DNA of 64,000 nucleotides, taken from the NCBI RefSeq assembly GCF_014649115.1, contig NZ_BMSK01000002.1, positions 532,455 to 596,454 of the forward strand, read 5' to 3'. This DNA is from Streptomyces eurythermus. GTDB lineage: Bacteria; Actinomycetota; Actinomycetes; Streptomycetales; Streptomycetaceae. Made by a program: the position numbers and the translations under genes. Positions 30,183 to 38,195 of this stretch are shown piece by piece (position 1 is the first letter of the stretch; every line of letters starts with the position of its first letter). Under the pieces are notes generated by a model. The model did no database searches. It had not been told where the DNA came from and was given only the letters and a program-made list of their open reading frames with translations.

Positions 30183-30460
30183 GGACTCTCCTCATGGATT
30201 TCCACGCACGCCGGAGAGGCGAGCGTGGGTGCTCGCCTGCGGCGTGCGCTGGGGGCGGGAATCTCCGAACCGCCTGGCACCAGAGGTGACTGACGGGTGG
30301 TCCGGGATGAGTGAACGCTGTGCAAATACCGACTGTCCAGATAACGTGATGGCGTCTTTGGCGTGGTGACCAAACGCGCCACGCGTGGGAAGACCGGTCG
30401 GCCCGCACCGAAGGCAAGGGCCTCCCGCGCTGTCCACTCGCGTGGCAAGGAGGGCCGGCT

Positions 30461-31444
30461 GTGCTGGAAGCCGTGGGTGTGAGCGCGTTCGACGAGAACG
30501 TGTACCGGACGGTGTTGTCGGGACAGCAGTGCACGGTGGGCGATCTCGCGGAGAGCGCGGGCGCCGGAGTGGCGCGTACCCGGCAGGCGTTGAAGCGGCT
30601 GGCCGGTCTCGGCCTCGTGCGGCGAGTGGGCCGGGGCCGCTGGGAGGCGGTGAGCCCCCGGTCGGCGCTCTCGGCCCTGCTGCACCGGCGTCGGTCCGAG
30701 GCGGAGACGCTGTACGGCGAGGTGGAGGCGGAACTGTCGGGCCTTCACCGCCTGTACTGGGCCAATCAGTTGAGGTCGGACCCGGAAGCCCTGGTGGAAG
30801 TGCTCTCGGACCCGAAGGTGATCGCCCGGCGGATCGACGAGGTGAACCGGTCCGTCACCACCCATTTATGGACGCTGGACAAGCCGCCGTACCTGGACGC
30901 GGTCGGTCAGCCGCACTTCCACGAGCAGGAGAAGGCGACCACCCGCGAGTGGGTGGAGCGCGGCGTGGACATCCGGGGCGTGTACTGCCTGGAGTCGATC
31001 GATCCGCCCGGCCGGATGGAGACCGTTCTGCGGCTTGCCGCGCTCGGAGAGAAGTCGCGGCTGCTGCGTCATCTCCCCTTCAAAGCGCGGATCGTGGACC
31101 GCAAGGTGGCGATGGTGCCGCTGACCGGTGGCAGCAAGGAATCCATCGTGCTCGTGCATCCGTCGGGCCTGCTGGACGGGCTGATCGAGCTGTTCGAGGC
31201 GTACTGGGAACGCGCCGAACCGCTGCTCGCCCATCAGGTGGACGAGGTGGAAGAAGGGCCTACCGACGAGGAGTTGGTGCTCGTGCGTCTGCTGCACGCC
31301 GGCTTCAAGGACGAGGCGATCGCCCGGCAGCTGGGGGTCAGCGTCCGCACGGCGACGCGGCGGGTGGCGGCTCTGCTGCGCACACTGGACGCCGGTACGC
31401 GGTTCCAGGCGGGGGTCCGGGCGCGGGAGCGCGGCTGGATCTGA
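30461..31444 (+). CDS. Transcriptional regulator with N-terminal winged helix and C-terminal LuxR helix-turn-helix; TTA codon
   Basis: 327 residues. GTG start with AAGGAGG at proper spacing. Residues about 8-65 are a winged helix of the TrmB/sugar-regulator type (NVYRTVLSGQQCTVGDLAES, LGLVRRVGRGRWEAV), the middle is a phospholipase-D-like effector region of the same group, and residues about 260-310 are a LuxR-type helix-turn-helix (DEELVLVRLLHAGFKDEAIA, VSVRTATRRVAALL). Codon 136 (30866-30868) is TTA, the rare leucine codon read by the bldA tRNA, so translation may depend on development. It is divergent from the S8 protease gene, 278 bases apart, and probably regulates it. Confidence 0.9.
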   Translation: MLEAVGVSAFDENVYRTVLSGQQCTVGDLAESAGAGVARTRQALKRLAGLGLVRRVGRGRWEAVSPRSALSALLHRRRSEAETLYGEVEAELSGLHRLYWANQLRSDPEALVEVLSDPKVIARRIDEVNRSVTTHLWTLDKPPYLDAVGQPHFHEQEKATTREWVERGVDIRGVYCLESIDPPGRMETVLRLAALGEKSRLLRHLPFKARIVDRKVAMVPLTGGSKESIVLVHPSGLLDGLIELFEAYWERAEPLLAHQVDEVEEGPTDEELVLVRLLHAGFKDEAIARQLGVSVRTATRRVAALLRTLDAGTRFQAGVRARERGWI

Positions 31445-31659
31445 GCCCGACCGGGGGTCGCCCGGCCTTCACCTCTCCGTGCGTCCGGTCCTTGACAGCG
31501 TCGCCCCAGCGACTGCGGAGCACTCCCTGCCGGGGTTGCCGCTCTACCGAGAGGCCACCGCGCGGGCGGACGCGGTGACAGGGGATCTTTAGGCAGGCAC
31601 GAAGAGAGCCGACGCATGAGCCGCGCACAGTCGCACTACACCTCGGCGGACGGGGGGCG

Positions 31660-31679
31660 TCCCCGAGGGGTGGACACCT
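31660..31679 (+). repeat. Left inverted repeat of the IS3-family element
   Basis: TCCCCGAGGGGTGGACACCT; it matches the reverse complement of 32801-32820 at 19 of 20 bases. Confidence 0.85.
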
Positions 31680-31687
31680 TTTGTTCA

Positions 31688-32411
31688 TTATGTGGCGAGT
31701 GTCGGGGTAGCTGGCTGCTGTTCGAAGGCGATCGGTGCCTGCTGTCCGCTTGCCGAGTGCCGCCGGCGGTTGTCGCGGGTGGTCCATCGGAAGACGGCCC
31801 GGCGGCAGGCGCGGGCCCCATCGAAGCGGCGAGCGCCGCGGAACGTCTCGCCTTTGAGGGCCGCGTTGAAGCTCTCGGCGAGCGCGTTGTCCGCGCTCGT
31901 GCCGACCGCACCCATGGACTGCCGTACCCCAACTCGGCGTAGGGACCGGCGAATTCGCCGGAAGTGTGCTGGGCTCCGTGATCACAGTGGAATACGGCTC
32001 CGGCCAGGCTGCCGCAGGTCGCGGCGGCCGCATGGAGTGCATCGGCGACCAGCGAGGTGCGCATGTGGTCGGCGATCGACCAGCCCACCAGGGGGCGCGA
32101 GAAGCAGTCGATCACCGTCGCCGGATACAGGAACTTGCCGTCGCCCGCCAGCAGGTAGGTGATGTCCCCGACATACTTGGTGTTCGGCGTGTCCGCAGTG
32201 AGTTCGCGCCGCAGCAGGTCCGGCACGGGCGTGGCGGAGGGACCGGGCACGGTGGTGACCTGGCGTCTGCGCGGCCGCAGGCCGGCGAGCGCGGCGTCGG
32301 CCCGCCACTTGTAGAAACTGGAGCGGGCGACCTCCAGACCTCCAGCACCTGGCGCAACCGCTTCATGCCCCAGGCGCGGTGGTGGTCCTCGACGAAACGG
32401 CAGCGGTTCAC
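31688..32411 (-). pseudogene. IS3-family orfB (DDE integrase) with frameshifts
   Basis: Reads MNRCRFVEDHHRAWGMKRL at the N-terminal end, then in another frame the catalytic core: TKYVGDITYLLAGDGKFLY (first Asp) and AVFHCDHGAQHTSGEFAG (second Asp), and in yet another frame the catalytic Glu in SADNALAESFNAALKGE. At least two frameshifts (near 32320 and 31920) separate parts that should be continuous. Ends at the TAA 31688-31690, just inside the left inverted repeat. Confidence 0.85.
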
Positions 32412-32578
32412 CAGTTCATCTCGGCGGCGAAAACTACGTCGCCTTGCGCAGGATGTCCCGCCCGACCGCGAGCTTCCGGGTTCTCCTTGCGCACCGCCTT
32501 CGCCTCTGCGCGCAGGGCAGCGATCTCGGCCTGCAGTTCCTGTTCCGTGATGACCTCGCTCACCAGGACGTCCTTCGT

Positions 32579-32758
32579 CTAGCTGTTCGTCATGCCGCTT
32601 TCACTGCGACGGGCCCGCTCGGCCCGCACCCGGTTGCGCAGCGTCTCCCGGCTGATGCCCAGATCCCTGCCGATGCCCCCGATGGTGTGGCTCGGGTCCG
32701 ACGGGTACAGCGCGACCACGTCCGTCTTGAACTCGGGCGAGTAAACCTTCATCACCAT
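32579..32758 (-). pseudogene. IS3-family orfA (helix-turn-helix) with premature stop
   Basis: Reads MKVYSPEFKTDVVALYPSD and IGRDLGISRETLRNRVRAE, the helix-turn-helix of an IS3 orfA, and stops at TAG 32579-32581. Past the stop the same frame continues as TKDVLVSEVITEQELQAEIA, the expected leucine-zipper-like remainder, so the stop is a mutation inside the gene. Confidence 0.8.
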
Positions 32759-32800
32759 AGAAGGCGCCTCCTACCCGTCCCCTGCCGGGACCGGAGTCAG

Positions 32801-32820
32801 AGGTGTCCACCACTCGGGGA
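32801..32820 (-). repeat. Right inverted repeat of the IS3-family element
   Basis: AGGTGTCCACCACTCGGGGA; the partner of 31660-31679 with one mismatch. Confidence 0.85.
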
Positions 32821-32932
32821 CAGGTCCCGAACGACAACCGCAAGCAGGTCGGCGGCGGCCGCACAGTGCCGCCGGCCATGAAGCGAGCGGGGCGGACTTA
32901 CTGATCGTTCAGAATGAGTTGAGCTGCGGGTC

Positions 32933-33311
32933 TTGTGCTCGACGATCTCGGTCGGCAGTGTGTCGGGGGTGCGTGCTGATCTTGTGCCCGACGACCTGTG
33001 GCAGCGGATTGCTCCGCTGTTGCCCCCTGCTCCCGAACGACGTCACCGCAATCCCGGGCGGCTGCGTGTTCCGGACCGCGTGGCACTCGCCGGCATCATG
33101 TACGTGCTGCGGACCGGTGTCGCCTGGCGCGATGTCCCCGCGGAGATCGTTGGCTGCTCCGGGGTGACGGCCTGGCGCCGACTGCGGGACTGGACCGAGG
33201 CCGGCGTCTGGCCCCGCCTGCATGCCCTCCTGCTGACCGAGTTGCGCCGCGTCGGCCTGCTGGATCTCGACGACTGTGCGGTGGACGGCTCGCACATCCG
33301 GGCCCTGAAAG
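32933..33311 (+). pseudogene. IS5-family transposase, N-terminal part
   Basis: Reads VRADLVPDDLWQRIAPLLPP, then MYVLRTGVAWRDVPAE and the first catalytic region LDDCAVDGSHIRALK, typical of the IS5/IS427-like transposases of Streptomyces. Translation runs into the inserted IS110-family element directly after ALK. The true start is probably the GTG near 32960, because LVPDDLW is close to the N-terminus in relatives. Confidence 0.85.
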
Positions 33312-33332
33312 ACATCTCAGGGGGCTATGAAG

Positions 33333-34514
33333 TCAAGCCGCCTGCTCGGTCGGTGGTGACAGGAGCGGTGCGAACGCGTGCTGTTCATCAAACTGCTGGC
33401 GGGTCTTGAGGCAGTGATGGAGCTGGCCGAGAAAGCGGTTCAGCAAGTGCCGTTGTGCGGCGGCGTGCCAGTCTCCGTGCTCGCGTCGGCGCCGGTAGTG
33501 GACGTTGGCTCCTGGTGATGCGGTGAGGGCGGCGAAGGCCCAGAGGAAGCCGGCGTTGATGAGGCGGTTGTTCTTGACGAAGCGGCGGCCGACGAAGCGC
33601 TTCTTGCCGGAGGCTCGGGTGATGGGGGCGGATCCGGCGTACGACTTCAGCGCCCGGGCGTCGGTGAACCGTGCCCGGTCGTCGCCGAGCTCGGCGAGCA
33701 CACGGGCGCCGAGCATGGGCCCCAGGCCCGGGAAGCTGAGCAGGATCTCGCTGTCGGCGTGCTGGTGAAAAGCGGCTGTGGCCGCCTCCGCGAGATCGTC
33801 CGCGGCCTGGCAGGTGGCGTCCAGCTGCTTGAGCAGGGCCAGGAGCTGGTGGCCGAAAACGTCCTCGACGCCGGGGAGCTGGTGGGCGTACTCGGCGCGG
33901 AAGACGGCCCGCAGCTGGGCGAGGGTGAGCTTCGCGGCCTTGGCCGGGGTCGGCGCCAGAGTGAGGATGACGCGGGCGTCAGCCCTGGTCAGACCGCCTT
34001 GCTTGCCCTGGAAAGCCAGCAGAGCAGCGGGGTAATACTCGCGCAGGAGTGAGCGGACCTGGTTGGCGACCTGCTGCCGGGTCCAGACGGCGTCCTGCTG
34101 GGCTCGAGCCAGGACCGTGATCGCCTGGGCGAGTTCGGAGTCGGCCGGCAGGGGCCGGTGGGCGTGCATGTCGGTGCGCAGGATGTTCGCCAGGACCAGG
34201 GCGTCGCCGGGGTCGGACTTCTTTCGGCTGACGCCGTGGCGGTCGCGGTAGCGGGCGGCGGCAAGCGGGTTGATCGCGAAGACCTGACGACTGCCCGTGC
34301 GCAGGCTCGCGACCAGGAGGCCGTGGCTGGTCTCGATGGCCACCGGTATCGGATCGTCTGGGCTGTCACCGTGCTCGGCAAGGAGGTCCAGAAGCTGGTG
34401 GTAGCCGGCCGCGTCGTCGGTGATACGGGCCTTGGCGAGCAGAGTGCCGGCTTCGTCGACGAGGGCGACGTCGTGGTGGCGCTCTGCCCAGTCGATGCCG
34501 CAGAACACGGTCAA
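33333..34514 (-). CDS. IS110-family DEDD transposase (serine recombinase-like), intact
   Basis: 393 residues. The N-terminal RuvC-like DEDD domain has FCGIDWAERHHDVALVD (first Asp), PVAIETSHG (Glu) and KKSDPGDALVLANIL (two Asp). The C-terminal Transposase_20 domain has LSFPGLGPMLGARVLAELGD, the ALKSYAGSAPITRASGK segment with its catalytic Ser, and VKNNRLINAGFLWAF. These enzymes use a bridge RNA to recombine donor and target DNA. The start is TTG at 34514 or GTG at 34508; GGGAGGA lies just upstream and gives LTVFCGIDW or VFCGIDW. The gene has no frameshift or stop and may still be active. Confidence 0.9.
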   Translation of the reverse strand: MTVFCGIDWAERHHDVALVDEAGTLLAKARITDDAAGYHQLLDLLAEHGDSPDDPIPVAIETSHGLLVASLRTGSRQVFAINPLAAARYRDRHGVSRKKSDPGDALVLANILRTDMHAHRPLPADSELAQAITVLARAQQDAVWTRQQVANQVRSLLREYYPAALLAFQGKQGGLTRADARVILTLAPTPAKAAKLTLAQLRAVFRAEYAHQLPGVEDVFGHQLLALLKQLDATCQAADDLAEAATAAFHQHADSEILLSFPGLGPMLGARVLAELGDDRARFTDARALKSYAGSAPITRASGKKRFVGRRFVKNNRLINAGFLWAFAALTASPGANVHYRRRREHGDWHAAAQRHLLNRFLGQLHHCLKTRQQFDEQHAFAPLLSPPTEQAA

Positions 34515-34981
34515 GCTGTCCTCCCAGTTCCGTCCGTTTATGCAGGTCACGAGCACATGCGGGTCACGCGGCGCCCTAATCCAAGGACTCGTTGGTCCGC
34601 CATCTGAGTAGCCGTTCGCGACACCAGCGCACTCCAGGGGCTCGATCTTTCTGCAGAGCTCGCGGGCTCGCGGATGAACAAGAGGTCGACCCTGGAGCGG
34701 GCTCGCGCCGTGACGATCAACGTCCGAGTAGTCCCCGCGAGTTTCGCGGTGATCACGGAGGCGCCGGGCTGCGCCGCTCTTGACAGAGGCCTCAAGGGCC
34801 TGGAGAAACGGAGGCGTCAGCCTGTCGCCCGCGTCATCACCGCGAGCCCCGCAACGGACAGCGATGCCGCTCTTTGAGGAGGCCTTGAGGCCAGGGGGGA
34901 TCCAGGCATTCGCTGTCCTATGCGAGCAGCCACCCCGGGGCAGTGCATGGTCCCGGGCCGTCTGCTTACGCACTGGATTAG
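34515..34981 (-). ncRNA. Candidate bridge RNA region of the IS110-family element
   Basis: About 467 non-coding bases between the IS end and the transposase start, transcribed toward the gene. In the IS110 group this left end encodes the bridge RNA that selects donor and target. I can see several stem-forming stretches (for example around 34620-34680 and 34790-34900), and AGGGGGGATC (34894-34903) repeats the target sequence at the right junction. The exact RNA ends and loops cannot be set by eye. Confidence 0.4.
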
Positions 34982-35457
34982 GGGGGGATCGCACCGGTCC
35001 CTCGCCCGTTGACCGGAGCCGCCCCGGCTCCAAGCACCATCTGATCGTCGACCGTCACGGAACCCCGCTCGCCGTCACGCTCACCGGCGGCAACCGGCAC
35101 GACGTCACCCAGCTTCTGCCCCTGCCGGACGCGGTCCCACCGATCCGGGGTCTGCGCGGACGCCCCCGCCGCAAGCCCCGGCGACTGTACGCCGACCGGG
35201 GCTACGACTTCGACAAGTACCGCCGCCTGCTGTGGAAGCGCGGCATCAAGCCCATGATCGCCCGGCGCGGTGTCGCCCACGGCTCAGGGCTGGGCAAGGT
35301 GCGCTGGGTGGTCGAGCGCGCCTTCGCCTGGCTGCACCAGTTCAAACGGCTCCGCACCCGCTAGGAGCGACGCGCTGATCTCCACCAGGGCCTGCTCGAG
35401 CTGGCCTGCAGCCTCATATGCCTCCGCCGCCTGCGCACCTCATTCCGAAACGATCAG
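34982..35457 (+). pseudogene. IS5-family transposase, C-terminal part with nonsense mutation
   Basis: Continues the interrupted frame with GPSPVDRSRPGSKHHLIVD, LTGGNRHDVTQLLPL (second catalytic Asp region), RRLYADRGYDFDKYR and VRWVVERAFAWLHQF (catalytic Glu). At 35362-35364 TAG replaces the expected tyrosine codon TAC; past it the frame goes on as RRADLHQGLLELACSLICLR to the real end at the terminal repeat. So this copy had a stop mutation besides the insertion. Confidence 0.85.
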
Positions 35458-35573
35458 TAAGCCGCCCCCGCCGGCACGGGCAACCGCTGCAGCCTCATTC
35501 CCCTCCAGGCGCGGAAGTCTGCGTCGGGCCGTGGAACCGTAGCCGCCTCCAGGATTGTCTGTTGGACTGCGGC

Positions 35574-36179
35574 TCACTGCGTGCGGTGCGGCGGGTGGCG
35601 GGCGATTTTCAGGCGGACCTCGGTGGGCATGTCGAGGCCGGTGGACCGGTGAGCGGTCCGCAGTGGGCCCTCGCACAGGGCGCCGAGGGTGGCGCCGGGT
35701 GCGCTGTGCGGGGTGAGGGTGAGCCCGACGCGGGTGCGCGGGTGGGCGGGGCGGCCGGTGATGCGTACGGCCGCGTGCCGGACCTCCGGCAGGGCACCGG
35801 CCTCGGCCGCGATCGCGTCGCTGAGCGCGCGGTCGCGCAGTTCGACGCCCTCCCGCGGGGGCGTGCCGCCGACGGGTAGCGCGCCGGGGCGGTGCCGGTT
35901 CAGCTGGGTGAGCAGCCACCACAGGGCGAGCAGGGCGGCCACGGCGAGCGCGGCGATGACCGCGGGCCACCACCACCAGCCCTGGCTGCTCCAGCGGGCC
36001 CGGTCGGCGGAGCCGAGCAGGACGTCGTCCGGGGTGGTCAGGGGCCAGCCGGCGGGCGGGTCCAGGCCGTGCCTGCGGTAGAGGTCGAACCCGGCGAAGA
36101 GGATCAGCAGTCCACCGCCGAGCAGGACCAGTCCGGCGAGGGCCAGCAGAGTACGGTTGAGTGCGGATCGCGGGGTCAT
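35574..36179 (-). CDS. amaP: Alkaline shock response membrane anchor protein AmaP
   Basis: 201 residues. Two transmembrane segments (about 8-32, LLALAGLVLLGGGLLILFAG; about 68-92, WWPAVIAALAVAALLALWWLL) are followed by a cytoplasmic Asp23-like domain (about 115-195; ALSDAIAAEAGALPEVRHAA). In Staphylococcus aureus AmaP anchors Asp23 beneath the membrane. It is the last gene of a minus-strand run of five envelope-stress genes (37555-38043 to here), 22 bases after the DUF6286 gene. Confidence 0.85.
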   Translation of the reverse strand: MTPRSALNRTLLALAGLVLLGGGLLILFAGFDLYRRHGLDPPAGWPLTTPDDVLLGSADRARWSSQGWWWWPAVIAALAVAALLALWWLLTQLNRHRPGALPVGGTPPREGVELRDRALSDAIAAEAGALPEVRHAAVRITGRPAHPRTRVGLTLTPHSAPGATLGALCEGPLRTAHRSTGLDMPTEVRLKIARHPPHRTQ

Positions 36180-36201
36180 GGCGCGGGCTCCGGGTTCTGC
36201 G

Positions 36202-36885
36202 TCAGTCGGTGTGTCGCCGTACCCGTACGACGATGCGGGGAGGGGCTGCGAGAGCGAGCCGGTCGCGTTCCTGGCCGAGGACGGCGGTGAGATCGTCCTT
36301 CACCTGGCGGGGGTCGCGGAAACGGACGTCCGCGCGGGCTGTGACGCGGTGGCGGCGTACCCGGACGTACGCCGCGCCGACGCCCGGGACCCGCAGGGCG
36401 GCGTCGCGCAGCAGGCCGGCGGCGCCGTCGCGGTCCAGCGAGGCCCGCAGCCGGGGGCAGCCGGCGGTGGAGCGCAGGGGCAGCCAGTGCCGCAGCCCGG
36501 GGGTGAGGGCCAGCGCGATCAGCCACAGGCCGACGGCCGCAGCCGCGGCAGCTCCCGTGAGCATCCACACGTCGTCCACGGGACGGGTAGCCAGCGCGTC
36601 GGTCAGGTGGCGCCGCCAGGCCGCCGAGGAGCGACCGGCCCGTACGGCGACGACGTCGGCCAGCGCCGCGACCGCCGCCACCAGAATCACCGCGGCGACC
36701 AGCGCCGCCGGCAGGCGGCGCGCGGACCACGGGCGGTGGGTCCGGCGCCCTTTGCCACGCTCTTGGGCCATGGTGTCCGGATCGGGTCCGGCGTGCCCGG
36801 ACGGACCGGGCTCCTTCGTCAGCCGCACAGCAGGACGCGCGGACGGTGTGAGGCCACGGCCGGGCGGGCCGGGGTCGGGTGTCAT
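36202..36885 (-). CDS. DUF6286-type membrane protein of the Asp23 operon
   Basis: 227 residues with GGGAG before the ATG. A basic, disordered N-terminus (about 1-55) is followed by two hydrophobic segments (about 57-80, LPAALVAAVILVAAVAALAD; about 107-130, WMLTGAAAAAAVGLWLIALA) and a C-terminal alpha/beta domain (about 145-225; LRDAALRVPGVGAAYVRVRR). The layout parallels AmaP: two membrane spans plus an Asp23-related domain. It is found next to amaP in Streptomyces; exact role unknown, presumably in the same membrane-linked complex. An internal ATG at 36771 (MAQERGKGRR) is an alternative start. Confidence 0.75.
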   Translation of the reverse strand: MTPDPGPPGRGLTPSARPAVRLTKEPGPSGHAGPDPDTMAQERGKGRRTHRPWSARRLPAALVAAVILVAAVAALADVVAVRAGRSSAAWRRHLTDALATRPVDDVWMLTGAAAAAAVGLWLIALALTPGLRHWLPLRSTAGCPRLRASLDRDGAAGLLRDAALRVPGVGAAYVRVRRHRVTARADVRFRDPRQVKDDLTAVLGQERDRLALAAPPRIVVRVRRHTD

Positions 36886-36937
36886 CGCGGGCTCCCTTCC
36901 CGTGCGGCGGGCCGGACGGTCCGGGCCGCGCGGCCGT

Positions 36938-37342
36938 TCACCGGACCCGCCCCCGGCCCGGGTCGGCGGCGGTCACCAGCCGCCGGACGGTGACGGTGAC
37001 CTCTCCCACCCGCAGGCCGGTCAGGTGAGCCACCCGTTCGGCCACGTCCCGCTGGATGCGCTCACAGACGTAGGCGAGGTCGGCCGGGTAGGGCAGGTCC
37101 ATGGCCAGGTGCAGGCGCACCGATCCGGCGCGCACCGCGGCGGTGGCGCTCGGCGCCCCCGGCGTACCCGGGCCGGGCGGCACGGCCGCGCGCCGCGCCT
37201 GCGCCGTGCGGGCGGCTTGGGCGGCGACGCGCGCGACTACCCGATCCGGGATGACGGTGGCGCCCCGCTCGGCCGGTGGCGGCAGACCGGTGGCCGGCGC
37301 CGGGCCCGGCCCCTCGCCGGCGGAACCGGTCCGGCTCCTCAC
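36938..37342 (-). CDS. Asp23/Gls24-family envelope stress protein
   Basis: 134 residues from a GTG at 37342, which overlaps the stop of the small membrane gene upstream (GTGA) and has GGAGG nearby. The sequence RGATVIPDRVVARVAAQAAR, then VRLHLAMDLPYPADLAYVCERI and LTGLRVGEVTVTVRRLV is the usual Asp23 fold order. A Pro/Ala/Gly-rich insert (about 50-65) is present. Probable soluble component of a membrane-proximal Asp23 assembly. Confidence 0.8.
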   Translation of the reverse strand: MRSRTGSAGEGPGPAPATGLPPPAERGATVIPDRVVARVAAQAARTAQARRAAVPPGPGTPGAPSATAAVRAGSVRLHLAMDLPYPADLAYVCERIQRDVAERVAHLTGLRVGEVTVTVRRLVTAADPGRGRVR

Positions 37343-37506
37343 CGCTGCCTCCGTGTCCCGAGGCCGAGGTCGCCCTGCACGGCGAGGCCGGCGATCAACC
37401 CCGCCGCACCGAGGACCAGGACCAGCAGAAAAGCCCAGAAGCCGCCGAAGTAACCGGCGAAGCCCAGGGCCATGCCGGCCACGAGGCCCGTCATCGCTGC
37501 GTTCAT
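37339..37506 (-). CDS. Small membrane protein of the Asp23 operon (DUF2273-like)
   Basis: 55 residues, MNAAMTGLVAGMALGFAGYF then a hydrophobic stretch FWAFLLVLVLGAAGLIAGLA, ending in a basic tail. It has one or two membrane spans, like the small DUF2273 proteins that accompany Asp23 genes in Gram-positive bacteria. Its stop overlaps the GTG of the next Asp23-family gene, so the two are translationally coupled. It lies 48 bases after the first Asp23 gene. Confidence 0.75.
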   Translation of the reverse strand: MNAAMTGLVAGMALGFAGYFGGFWAFLLVLVLGAAGLIAGLAVQGDLGLGTRRQR

Positions 37507-37554
37507 CTCGCACTCACCCGTCTCGCCCGCGCCCGCCCGGGACGCGGGGGTGGA

Positions 37555-38043
37555 TCACCGCACGCGGCCCTCGTCCGGTTCGGCTTCTTCTTCCTCGTCG
37601 GGCAGGTGGACGTCGTCGACGAGGATGTTCACCTCGACGACCTCCAAGCCCGTCATCCGCTCCACGGCGCCGATCACATTGGTACGCACCTCACCGGCGA
37701 CGTCGACGATGGAGACGCCGTACTCGACGACGACGTCCAGGTCCACGGCGGCCTGCCGCTCGCCCACCTCGACCTTCACCCCCCGCGTGACCCCCGTGCC
37801 GCCGCCTGTGCCGGGCACGCGGTCCCGCACGGCGCCGAAGGCGCGGGCCATGCCCGCCCCGAGGCTGTGGATGCCCGGTACCTCGCGGGCGGCCATGCCC
37901 GCGATCTTGGCCACCACGCCGTCCGCGATGGTGGTCTTCCCCCGCGTCTCGGCCGGGGCCCCGGCCCCGGTACGACCCTTCAGCGCGCTCACGCCCGCGT
38001 CGGGCCGGCTGCCCCCGCCGACGCTGGTGATGTTCTCGGTCAT
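37555..38043 (-). CDS. Asp23/Gls24-family envelope stress response protein
   Basis: 162 residues. Complete Asp23 domain: GKTTIADGVVAKIAGMAARE (about 35-55), VEVGERQAAVDLDVVVEYG (about 90-110), VRTNVIGAVERMTGLEV (about 118-135), VNILVDDVHLPDEEEE at the acidic C-terminus. First gene of the minus-strand operon; the family is induced by alkaline or cell-wall stress and forms a layer under the membrane through AmaP. The divergent ECF sigma gene and the palindrome at 38133-38148 suggest shared control. Confidence 0.9.
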   Translation of the reverse strand: MTENITSVGGGSRPDAGVSALKGRTGAGAPAETRGKTTIADGVVAKIAGMAAREVPGIHSLGAGMARAFGAVRDRVPGTGGGTGVTRGVKVEVGERQAAVDLDVVVEYGVSIVDVAGEVRTNVIGAVERMTGLEVVEVNILVDDVHLPDEEEEAEPDEGRVR

Positions 38044-38132
38044 GGCGGTCGCCTCGATCGGTCGGCGGGCACCGGTGTGGCGCCCTCACAAGGTTGGATA
38101 CGGCGGGCGGGGCATCTCTCACACCCATTCGA

Positions 38133-38148
38133 TGTGACACACATCACA
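38133..38148. promoter_or_regulatory. CRP/FNR-type palindrome between the asp23 operon and the ECF sigma gene
   Basis: TGTGACACACATCACA fits TGTGA-N6-TCACA exactly, the classical CRP half-site pair, also compatible with the GTG-N6-CAC core of Streptomyces Crp. It lies 48 bases before the sigma gene start and 90 bases before the asp23 start, in a locally AT-rich stretch. Confidence 0.5.
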
Positions 38149-38195
38149 AATCAATGTCCGGGTACCCGGACGGTCCAGCCCTGTGCGGGAACGCC

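Larger units (their letters stand above)
31659..32821 (-). mobile_element. Decayed IS3-family insertion sequence
   Basis: An element of about 1.16 kb bounded by near-perfect 20-bp inverted repeats (31660-31679 and 32801-32820). It holds broken orfA and orfB on the minus strand, the layout of IS3-family elements. A stop codon in orfA and several frameshifts in orfB show it cannot move by itself. A clear target-site duplication is not visible. Confidence 0.85.
33311..34981 (-). mobile_element. IS110-family insertion sequence nested in the IS5-family copy
   Basis: The interrupted IS5 frame fixes the borders within a few bases: ...CGGGCCCTGAAAG on the left and GGGGGATCGCACCGG on the right. Between them lies about 1.67 kb with one intact DEDD transposase gene on the minus strand, only about 20 bases beyond its stop, and about 470 non-coding bases upstream of its start. 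That long left end/short right end layout is that of the IS110 group. There are no terminal inverted repeats and no obvious target duplication, as usual for this family. Confidence 0.85.
32898..35460 (+). mobile_element. IS5-family insertion sequence interrupted by an IS110-family element
   Basis: The ends carry inverted repeats: TTACTGATCGTTCAGAATGA at 32898-32917, and at 35439-35460 the reverse complement of TTACTGATCGTTTCGGAATG. Without the inner element (about 33311-34981) this copy is about 890 bp, a normal size. The transposase gene is split by the insertion and also has a nonsense mutation near its end, so the copy is inactive. Confidence 0.85.

Noticed and set aside
31616..31942. Short ATG-initiated frame before and into the IS3 element
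   Set aside because: It has a fair ribosome binding site, so a gene may once have started here, but after 13 codons it runs into the IS inverted repeat and becomes antisense transposase.
32898..35460. Composite transposon or integron carrying cargo
   Set aside because: The inner segment holds only an IS110-family transposase and its non-coding end; both sides belong to one interrupted IS5 copy.
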